Positions 15,982-23,045 of a DNA stretch of 64,000 nt are shown here, one piece after another (within the stretch, counting starts at the first letter, position 1; each line of letters opens with the position of its first letter). The stretch is from Myroides phaeus (GTDB taxonomy: Bacteria > Bacteroidota > Bacteroidia > Flavobacteriales > Flavobacteriaceae). The notes under the pieces are model-generated. The model searched no databases. It saw only the letters and a list, made by a program, of their open reading frames with translations, and had not been told where the DNA came from. The translations under genes and the position numbers were made by a program. The stretch spans positions 1-64,000 of the forward strand of contig NZ_FNDQ01000003.1 in assembly GCF_900099675.1 (NCBI RefSeq), given 5' to 3'.

Positions 15982-18648
15982 ATGTTTCAAAAAGGTACAT
16001 CTCTTTTTGCACTGTTTATCGCAGGTTTAATATATACTAGTGCTCAAGCACAGGATAGTATAAACATCCCTTCTTTTGAAGCTCCTAAGCACTATGTATT
16101 AGGAGATATTGTAGTATCTGGAAAATTTAGCTTAAATCCTCAGACGATAGTTACTTTCACTGGTCTAAACAAAGGTCAGAAAATTGCAGTGCCAGGAGAA
16201 GAAATTTCTAATGCTCTAAAAAAGCTTTGGAACGTTGGTTCTTTTACTGACATTAATATTTACGAAACATCTGTAAAGAACGATACTATAAACATTGAGT
16301 TAACGCTTAATGAATTACCTCGTTTAAACAGTGTTAAAATTAAAGGTTTCAAAAAATCTAAGTCTGAAGCGCTTATCAAAGAAGCTAAATTGACTAAAGG
16401 TAAAATTGTAAACGACAACTTTTTATCTACAACAAAATATTTCTTGTTAAACAAATACAAGAAAGATGGTTTCTATAACACAAAAGTTACTTTAAATACT
16501 GTTCCTTCTGATTCTACTAATAGAAAAGTAGATTTATTAGTTGGTATTGATAGAGGTAAAAAAGTACGTATTTCAAAAATTACTTTTGATGGTAACCAAC
16601 AGTTGACAGATAAGAAACTGAAAAAAGCAATGAAGGAAACAAAAGAACGTAGTCCTTTTAATCCATTGCGTATATTTAAATCTTCTAAATTTATCAAAAA
16701 TAAATATGAAGAAGATTTAACTAAGATTGTAGATAAATATAAAGAAAGTGGGTACCGTGATGCTCGTATCATCGCTGATACTACAAGCTATGATCCTAAA
16801 ACAAATCGCATAGCTATTAATATCGATGTTACTGAAGGAAATAAATACTACTTCGGTGATATTCGTTTTATTGGTAACACAGTTTATACAAATAGTCAGT
16901 TAAGAAATATCTTAGGTATTCAAAAAGGAGAGACTTATAATGGTATTCTTTTAGACAAACGTATTCAAGATAACACAAGACCTGATGGCTTTGATATTAC
17001 TAACCAATATCAAAACAATGGTTATTTATTCTCTCGTATTACACCTGTTGAAGTAAAAACAGCAAATGATACTATTGACTTCGAAATTAGAATTGCTGAA
17101 GGACCAATTGCTAAGTTTAATAATGTAACTGTATCAGGAAACGAGCATACTCATGACCATGTAATATATAGAGATCTAAGTACTCGTCCAGGAGAAACTT
17201 GGAACAAAGCATTAGTTATGGAAACAATGCGTAAGCTTGGTTCTTTAAACATCTTTGATCCACAAGCAATTAATCCCGATATCCAAAATGCTGATCCATC
17301 TTCAGGTACTGTTGATGTTGAATGGCAAGTAGCTGAAAAAGGTTCAAGTCAAGTTGAGCTTCAAGGTGGTTACGGTGGAGGTGGTTTCATCGGTACGTTA
17401 GGTCTTTCGTTTAACAACTTCTCGTTGAGAAATATATTTAACAAAAAATCTTACCAACCTTTCCCAATGGGAGACGGACAAACAATGGCGTTGCGTTTAC
17501 AAGGAAGTACATATTTCCAAACGTATAGTTTAAGTTTCTCTGAGCCTTGGTTTGGTGGACGTAAACCAATCAACTTCTTTGGTACTGTTGCTTATAGTAA
17601 ACAAAACCTATATGACTACGTGAATAGACGTACAGACAGAAGTAGAGGTTTTAATATTACAACATTACAATTTGGTATTGCAAAACGTTTAAATATTCCT
17701 GATGATTATTTTGTATTATCTCATACATTGAGTTTCCAATATTATGATATGAACAATTACAACACAGGACTATTTACTTTTGGTGATGGTGCTTCGCGTA
17801 ACTTGTCTTATCAAATTGAATTAAGAAGAGATAACCGTGGTATGGACCCTATCTTCCCTACTTTTGGATCTTTCTTCAGTGTTAGTGGTAAATTCACAGC
17901 TCCTTATTCTGTTTTCAACAATGTTGATTATAAAAACTTAGGAGATAAAGAGGAGTACAAAAGACGTGCTTTAGCGAATTCTATTGATCCTGTAACAGGA
18001 ACATCTATTCCTGAAGGAACGTACTTAAATGAGCAAAACAGACCTGTTAATAACTGGGAAGATGCAGCAGCTGATATAGCTAAAGTTGACCAAAAAAGAT
18101 TTAACTGGTTAGAATATTATAAATTGAAATTTAAAGGAGACTGGTACACTACAGTTTTTGATAAGTTAGTTCTTAGAACAACTGCTGATTTTGGTTTTAT
18201 GGGAGCATATAACAATAATCGTGGGGTTGTGCCGTTTGAAAGATTCTATTTAGGTGGAGATGGTATGGCAAACTTCTCTTTGGATGGCCGTGAAGTTATC
18301 CAATTAAGAGGTTACCAAAACCAAACATTAACTCCATATAATGACAGAGGTGAACAAGTAGGTGGTACTATTTATAACAAATTCTCGTTAGAATTACGTT
18401 ACCCAATTACATTGAAACCAAGTGCATCAGTTTATGTATTGTCATTTGCTGAAGCAGGAAATGCTTATGAGTCATTCAAACAATATAGTCCTTTTGAACT
18501 GAAAAGATCTGCAGGATTAGGTGTTAGAGTATTTATGCCAATGTTTGGATTGCTTGGTATTGACTTCGGATATGGATTTGATACAGTTCCTGGAACTACT
18601 CAAAAAAGTGGATGGCAAACGCACTTTATCCTTGGTCAATCGTTTTAA
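15982..18648 (+). CDS. bamA: BamA, outer-membrane protein assembly factor
   Basis: Central barrel of the BAM complex. A signal peptide (ending SAQAQ) is followed by POTRA repeats over about residues 40-440, with recognisable strands such as RLNSVKIKGFKKSKSEAL and VRISKITFDGNQQLTDKKL, and a C-terminal 16-strand barrel (about 450-888). The barrel contains the LRLQGSTYF..FSEPWFGG region and a VRVFMPMFGLLGIDFGYGF segment near the conserved lid motif, and ends in Phe. Length 888 is in the range of Bacteroidota BamA. It follows uppS by 11 nt and precedes two Skp-like chaperones, which hand barrels to it. Confidence 0.96.
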   Translation: MFQKGTSLFALFIAGLIYTSAQAQDSINIPSFEAPKHYVLGDIVVSGKFSLNPQTIVTFTGLNKGQKIAVPGEEISNALKKLWNVGSFTDINIYETSVKNDTINIELTLNELPRLNSVKIKGFKKSKSEALIKEAKLTKGKIVNDNFLSTTKYFLLNKYKKDGFYNTKVTLNTVPSDSTNRKVDLLVGIDRGKKVRISKITFDGNQQLTDKKLKKAMKETKERSPFNPLRIFKSSKFIKNKYEEDLTKIVDKYKESGYRDARIIADTTSYDPKTNRIAINIDVTEGNKYYFGDIRFIGNTVYTNSQLRNILGIQKGETYNGILLDKRIQDNTRPDGFDITNQYQNNGYLFSRITPVEVKTANDTIDFEIRIAEGPIAKFNNVTVSGNEHTHDHVIYRDLSTRPGETWNKALVMETMRKLGSLNIFDPQAINPDIQNADPSSGTVDVEWQVAEKGSSQVELQGGYGGGGFIGTLGLSFNNFSLRNIFNKKSYQPFPMGDGQTMALRLQGSTYFQTYSLSFSEPWFGGRKPINFFGTVAYSKQNLYDYVNRRTDRSRGFNITTLQFGIAKRLNIPDDYFVLSHTLSFQYYDMNNYNTGLFTFGDGASRNLSYQIELRRDNRGMDPIFPTFGSFFSVSGKFTAPYSVFNNVDYKNLGDKEEYKRRALANSIDPVTGTSIPEGTYLNEQNRPVNNWEDAAADIAKVDQKRFNWLEYYKLKFKGDWYTTVFDKLVLRTTADFGFMGAYNNNRGVVPFERFYLGGDGMANFSLDGREVIQLRGYQNQTLTPYNDRGEQVGGTIYNKFSLELRYPITLKPSASVYVLSFAEAGNAYESFKQYSPFELKRSAGLGVRVFMPMFGLLGIDFGYGFDTVPGTTQKSGWQTHFILGQSF

Positions 18649-18676
18649 TGTACTTGTTGCATAAAATTTGATTAAA

Positions 18677-19939
18677 ATGAGAACGCTATTAGCCTTTATT
18701 TTTTGTATATTTAATATTACCTTTCTCCTTGCACAAGGAGGAAGTGCTCGTGTGGCTTATATTGATATGGAATACATATTAAGTCAGACACCTGAATATA
18801 TAGAGGCAACAAGTCAATTAGACGAAAGAGCTGGTACTTGGAAAGCAGATATAGACAAGAAAAAAGCAGAAATTAAAAAGTTAAAAGATAATTTAGCTGC
18901 AGAAAGAATTCTACTAACTCGGGAATTAATTGAGGAAAAAGAGGAAGAAATCTCCATTTTGGAAGATGACCTTTTTCAATACCAACAAAAAAGATTCGGT
19001 ACGAGTGGAGATTTAATTACACAGAAAGTTATGCTCGCTAAACCTATTCAAGACCAAGTGTTTTCAGTGGTTGAAGATATAGCTGAGGCAAGAAAATTTG
19101 ACTACGTTCTTGATAAAAATAGTGAAGCTACAATGGTCTTAGCTACAAAAAGGCACGATATTAGTGACCTTGTTCTAAGAAGAATGGCTACTTCTCGTAG
19201 AAAACAGGGTATGAGCAAAAAGCAAGTACAGGCTGTAGAAGAAGAAGAAGAAATCGAAGATGCAATGTCATTAAGACAAAGTCGTCGTGAAGAACAAAAA
19301 CGTAGAAAAGAAGAGGCTGAACGTATAATGCGCATTGAAGAAAAGAAACGTCAAGAAGAACTTTCTACTAATGCTGCGTATCAAAAACAACAAGAAGCTC
19401 TACGCTTAAGGGAAGAACAGATCAAAGCTCAGCAAGAAAAACAAGACAGACTTGCCAGAGAAAGACAAGAAAAAATAGACGCTCAGAAACAATTACAGCA
19501 AGAGAAAATTAAAGAAGCTGAGCAAAAAAGAGAACAGCAAGAAGAAAATAAACAGCAAGCAATCAAGGATCGTATAAAAGCCATTGAAGAACAAAAAGAA
19601 GAGGCAGACAGACGAAAAGCTGAAAGAGAGCGTTTATTAGCTGAAGAAAGAGAGCGTAGAAGATTACAAGCTCTTGAACAAGACTCTAAAAAATCAACAA
19701 TTGATGTTGAAAAATTAAAAGAAGAACGTAGATTAGCTCAGGAGAAAAGAGAAGCTGAGCAAAAACGTAAAAAAGAAGAAGCTCTGAAGCGCAGACAAGA
19801 ATTAATTGACGAAAATCAACGCAAACAAGAAGAAAGACGTCAACGAATTCTGAAAGATCAAGAAGAACGTAAAGAGCGAATTGAAAAACAAAAAGCGGAA
19901 GCTTTAAAACAAGCTGAAGAGGCTAAAACAAGTAAATAA
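18677..19939 (+). CDS. Skp/OmpH-family chaperone with long charged coiled-coil tail
   Basis: Periplasmic chaperone of the OmpH family. I start at the ATG at 18677 rather than the TTG 9 nt earlier. A signal peptide (ending LLAQ) is followed by an OmpH domain (about 20-165: RVAYIDMEYILSQTPEYIEA, then helical tentacles, then KFDYVLDKNSEATMVLA). Residues about 180-420 are an almost uninterrupted Glu/Lys/Arg/Gln coiled coil without hydrophobic stretches, roughly 240 residues beyond an ordinary Skp. The paired normal-length paralogue follows. Extended OmpH proteins next to bamA occur in this phylum; the tail's role is unknown. Confidence 0.87.
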   Translation: MRTLLAFIFCIFNITFLLAQGGSARVAYIDMEYILSQTPEYIEATSQLDERAGTWKADIDKKKAEIKKLKDNLAAERILLTRELIEEKEEEISILEDDLFQYQQKRFGTSGDLITQKVMLAKPIQDQVFSVVEDIAEARKFDYVLDKNSEATMVLATKRHDISDLVLRRMATSRRKQGMSKKQVQAVEEEEEIEDAMSLRQSRREEQKRRKEEAERIMRIEEKKRQEELSTNAAYQKQQEALRLREEQIKAQQEKQDRLARERQEKIDAQKQLQQEKIKEAEQKREQQEENKQQAIKDRIKAIEEQKEEADRRKAERERLLAEERERRRLQALEQDSKKSTIDVEKLKEERRLAQEKREAEQKRKKEEALKRRQELIDENQRKQEERRQRILKDQEERKERIEKQKAEALKQAEEAKTSK

Positions 19940-19970
19940 CGAGAAATTTATAAAATCAAAAATCGAGACA

Positions 19971-20486
19971 ATGAGAAAAATGAAATCTTTATTAATCGCA
20001 GCTGTTATGTTCTTAGGTGTAAGTTCAACTGCTGTTATGGCTCAAACGAAAGTAGCACACGTTGATGTAAGAGCATTAATGACTGAGTTACCAGCAATGA
20101 AAAATGCAGAAGCTGAATTAAAGAAAATTGGTGAGGGATATCAGAAGAATTTTGAAACTATGATGAACGAATACCAAACTAAAATTCAAAAATACCAAGG
20201 TGAAGCTGCTACTGTAGGTGAAGCTAAAAATGAAGAAAGAGCTAAAGAAATTGATGAATTACAACAAAGAATTCAACAATTCCAAACTACTGCTCAACAA
20301 GACCTTCAAAAGAAAGAGTTAGAGTTAACTCAACCTATCTATGAAAAAGCTTTAGCTGCTATTCAAAAAGTTGGTCGTGCAAAAGGATTCCAATACATTA
20401 TGGATTCTTCAATCGGACAAGGTGTTCTTTTAGCTGATGGTACAGATTTAATCACTGACGTTAAAAAAGAATTAGGAGTAAAATAA
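19971..20486 (+). CDS. Skp/OmpH-family periplasmic chaperone
   Basis: A 171-residue chaperone for unfolded outer-membrane proteins. Signal peptide ending AVMAQ, then TKVAHVDVRALMTELPAMKN, a helical arm rich in Gln/Lys/Glu, and the closing strand RAKGFQYIMDSSIGQGVLLADG. This is the family's usual length. A second ATG at residue 4 is also possible as start. It lies 31 nt after the extended paralogue and is the last gene of the porG-uppS-bamA unit before the terminator. Confidence 0.93.
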   Translation: MRKMKSLLIAAVMFLGVSSTAVMAQTKVAHVDVRALMTELPAMKNAEAELKKIGEGYQKNFETMMNEYQTKIQKYQGEAATVGEAKNEERAKEIDELQQRIQQFQTTAQQDLQKKELELTQPIYEKALAAIQKVGRAKGFQYIMDSSIGQGVLLADGTDLITDVKKELGVK

Positions 20487-20511
20487 TTCCTAAAAAAAGA
20501 ATAAAATATTT

Positions 20512-20541
20512 AAACCACTCTTTATCAAGAGTGGTTTTTTT
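20512..20541 (+). terminator. Terminator of the porG-bamA-skp operon
   Basis: AAACCACTCTT (20512-20522) pairs perfectly with AAGAGTGGTTT (20527-20537) around a 4-nt loop; T tract to 20541. The T tract runs directly into the murI -7 box. Confidence 0.9.
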
Positions 20542-20548
20542 ATATTTG
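20541..20548 (+). promoter_or_regulatory. -7 box of murI
   Basis: TATATTTG begins at the last T of the terminator and ends 3 nt before the murI ATG (20552). Initiation at the usual distance would start at or near the A of the start codon. Confidence 0.5.
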
Positions 20549-20551
20549 TAT

Positions 20552-21331
20552 ATGAATAAAAACAATCCTATAGGTTTATTTGACTCCGGCATTGGCGGAA
20601 CCACTATTTGGCAAGAAGTTAGTCTTTTAATGCCAAATGAAGATACTATCTTTATTGGCGATCAACGTAATGCGCCTTATGGGATAAGACCAAAACAAGA
20701 AATCGTAGATCTATCATTTAAAAACATTGATTATTTATTATCACTTGATTGTAAAATTATCGTTGTTGCGTGCAATACAGCTACTACTAACGCTGTTAAA
20801 GAAATGAGAGAGAAATACCAAGTTCCTATTATTGGAATCGAACCGGCTATCAAGCCTGCTACTATTCTAACAAAGACTTCTAAAATTGGTATTTTAGCCA
20901 CAAAAGGAACCATTACAAGTGACTTTTATAGTGCTAAAGTAAAACAATACCCTCATATTGAAATAATCGAGCAAATCGGCTATAATTTAGTCAACCTCAT
21001 CGAGTCTGGAAAAATACACTCTGACGAAATGAAAGAACTGTTAGCCTCTTATGTTACTCCAATGGTAGAGAAAGGAATTGATACCCTTGTTTTAGGATGT
21101 ACACATTACCCCTATTTAAAGCCAATTATAGAAACTATAATACCGGAAGGAATACAAATTATTGACTCAGGTAAAGCTGTTGCTAAACAGACTAAAAAGG
21201 TATTAAGTGAGCTTGACTTACTTACTGATCGAACAACAAAAGGAACAAACTACTTTTTTACAAATCACGACTTGAATATCTTAAAAGAGTTTGCTCCATT
21301 TGATGGTATTATTGAACACAGAGAGTTTTAG
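20552..21331 (+). CDS. murI: Glutamate racemase
   Basis: Makes D-glutamate for peptidoglycan. The catalytic cysteines are in VVACNTATT and VLGCTHYPYL; the N-terminal GLFDSGIGGTTIW and FIGDQRNAPYG motifs also match MurI. The ATG at 20552 is chosen: a GTG-initiated extension to 20531 would run through the terminator of the preceding operon. The resulting 259 residues fit the family. Placement after bamA/skp is conserved in Bacteroidota. It ends at a perfect palindromic terminator shared with the converging gene. Confidence 0.96.
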   Translation: MNKNNPIGLFDSGIGGTTIWQEVSLLMPNEDTIFIGDQRNAPYGIRPKQEIVDLSFKNIDYLLSLDCKIIVVACNTATTNAVKEMREKYQVPIIGIEPAIKPATILTKTSKIGILATKGTITSDFYSAKVKQYPHIEIIEQIGYNLVNLIESGKIHSDEMKELLASYVTPMVEKGIDTLVLGCTHYPYLKPIIETIIPEGIQIIDSGKAVAKQTKKVLSELDLLTDRTTKGTNYFFTNHDLNILKEFAPFDGIIEHREF

Positions 21332-21412
21332 TTTATAAACACCCCATATCCCCAATTAGATATAAAGTTAATTGAATTTTTTAAATAGTTGACTTTGCAT
21401 ATGATCTCAATA

Positions 21413-21448
21413 AAAAAGGTCAATACTCAATTGAGTATTGACCTTTTT
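21413..21448. terminator. Perfect palindromic bidirectional terminator
   Basis: Two 18-nt arms meet at 21430/21431 with no unpaired centre (AAAAAGGTCAATACTCAA and its exact complement). A and T ends allow termination of both murI and the opposing carbonic anhydrase-like gene. Confidence 0.88.
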
Positions 21449-21468
21449 GTTCTATATAATTTACTTCT

Positions 21469-21981
21469 TTATTCCTTGTACCAGCTTGAATACATAACAT
21501 AATTATTAGCTATGCGTTCTACTTCTCCTCCAAAATCTGAAGCGTTGATATCTTTTACTTTCTTAGCAGGAACTCCTGCATAAATAGCACCTGATTCAAC
21601 AACTGTGTTTTGTGTTACTACAGCACCCGCAGCAATAATTGTATTGCTATGTACCACACAATTATCCATCACTATTGCTCCCATACCAATTAATACATTG
21701 TCGTGAATAACACAACCGTGTACTAATGCATTATGTCCTATCGAAACATTATTACCAATTATTGTAGGGTGCTTTTCGTATGTACAATGAACCACTGCTC
21801 CATCTTGTACATTTACTTTATCTCCTAAAACAATTGAATTTACATCTCCTCTAATGACAGCATTAAACCAAACACTGCAATTCTTACCAAACTTTACATC
21901 TCCAACTATAGTAGCATTCTCTGCTACATAACAATCTTCTGGTATCTGAGGACTTTTGCCTCTTACTTCTTTTATAATCAT
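21469..21981 (-). CDS. Gamma-class carbonic anhydrase-like hexapeptide protein
   Basis: Left-handed beta-helix protein of 170 residues, starting at the ATG at 21981; a TTG-initiated extension to 21993 is less likely. Repeated hexapeptides run through the sequence (ATIVGDVKFGKNCSVWFNAV, then IRGDVNSIVLGDKVNVQDGA). Histidines in VVHCTYEKHP and SIGHNALVHG correspond to the zinc ligands of the gamma carbonic anhydrase family (CaiE/PaaY/YrdA group). A C-terminal helix ending YVMYSSWYKE closes the trimer. Metal-dependent hydratase activity is not certain, since many relatives act otherwise. It lies downstream of the PorP/SprF operon but is separated from it by a terminator. Confidence 0.87.
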   Translation of the reverse strand: MIIKEVRGKSPQIPEDCYVAENATIVGDVKFGKNCSVWFNAVIRGDVNSIVLGDKVNVQDGAVVHCTYEKHPTIIGNNVSIGHNALVHGCVIHDNVLIGMGAIVMDNCVVHSNTIIAAGAVVTQNTVVESGAIYAGVPAKKVKDINASDFGGEVERIANNYVMYSSWYKE

Positions 21982-21994
21982 AATATAGTGCAAT

Positions 21995-22025
21995 AAAAAA
22001 TCCCGATAAATATCGGGATTTTTTT
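21995..22025 (-). terminator. Terminator of the T9SS substrate-PorP/SprF operon
   Basis: TCCCGATA/TATCGGGA stem flanked by A and T runs, directly after the PorP/SprF stop on the minus strand. Confidence 0.88.
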
Positions 22026-22027
22026 AA

Positions 22028-23038
22028 TTAGTCTTTTACTCCAGGACAATTACAATCTAAACTTATGCGCTTTGGAAATAAGTTAAACCCTACTGTAAAC
22101 TGGTGGAAACCAGAATTACTAAAAGTTACATCTCCTGTTAGCTGTGAATAAGAATAAGAGAACATTACATTCTTATAATTTCCTCCTACTAATGGCGTAA
22201 TATATTGTAATCTTTCTGTTTTTGTTTTACCATTTTCAATATGATCTGCACCATCAAGACTTGTTCTGTATGATACTCCAGCCCATATTCTACCAAAATC
22301 AAACTGTCTATAAACTTTCATATTTATATCCATTGTTTTCTCTTGTGTTTCTTCAGTATATTGGAACATAGCAGATGGTTCATATATCCAACCCGTACCA
22401 TATTTAGTGTTTCCAAAGCTATACCCTGCTCCTAACAAATACTTGCGCAGATTGTTACTTTCTGCATCAGAATACATCTTCTGTGTACTTGATACTGCAT
22501 TTTTAACTGTCAACATAGAAAAGAAGTTTCTATAGTGATAAGCAGCTCCAAAGTCTACTGAGAAATAAGAATCCTTAGCCTCTATTCCTCCTCCTATAGT
22601 TGGATCAAAACTACCTCCAAACTCAGACTCATCTAAAGTTGTACGAGCAAAACCAGCACTCATACCAAAAGACAATTGATTCAAATCATAACGAGATTCA
22701 CTAAACGAAATATGGTAAGCATAAGTTGCTTTAAAACCTGTTTGTTTATGATAACCGTTTTTATCGTTAAAGGCAATAATACCAACACCTGAATTATCAC
22801 TTAAACGACTACTCGCAGCTAAAGTCATCAACTTAGGAGCATCGTCTACATCATTCCATTGTTGTCTCATTGTCATCCTAACTTGAGTACTATTTTTTAT
22901 ACCCGCCATTGCAGGGTGTAAAAGATAATAGTTATCAGCCAAATATTCTGAGTACACAGATAAGCCTTCTTGTGCAAAACCAAATTGCGACAATAACAAT
23001 GCTACAGCTAAATAACGTTTTCTAAATATCTTCTTCAT
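22028..23038 (-). CDS. PorP/SprF-family outer-membrane protein
   Basis: A 336-residue predicted 14-strand outer-membrane barrel of the PorP/SprF family, which presents or anchors large T9SS type B substrates at the cell surface. It has a signal peptide ending FGFAQ, then the signature SEYLADNYYLLHPAMAGIKN and VRMTMRQQWNDVDDAPKLMT. A cysteine pair CNCPGVKD closes the protein. It lies 7 nt downstream of a gene for a type B CTD protein, as SprF does after SprB; so this pair is probably a surface protein with its dedicated partner. It is not necessarily the gliding SprF itself. Confidence 0.88.
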   Translation of the reverse strand: MKKIFRKRYLAVALLLSQFGFAQEGLSVYSEYLADNYYLLHPAMAGIKNSTQVRMTMRQQWNDVDDAPKLMTLAASSRLSDNSGVGIIAFNDKNGYHKQTGFKATYAYHISFSESRYDLNQLSFGMSAGFARTTLDESEFGGSFDPTIGGGIEAKDSYFSVDFGAAYHYRNFFSMLTVKNAVSSTQKMYSDAESNNLRKYLLGAGYSFGNTKYGTGWIYEPSAMFQYTEETQEKTMDINMKVYRQFDFGRIWAGVSYRTSLDGADHIENGKTKTERLQYITPLVGGNYKNVMFSYSYSQLTGDVTFSNSGFHQFTVGFNLFPKRISLDCNCPGVKD

Positions 23039-23045
23039 AACTTAA

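Noticed and set aside
20531..20551. Longer murI starting at a GTG
   Set aside because: The extension is encoded by the terminator stem and T tract of the preceding operon.
21982..21993. Extended N-terminus of the carbonic anhydrase-like protein
   Set aside because: It needs a TTG start and adds four residues without support; the ATG at 21981 fits the family start.
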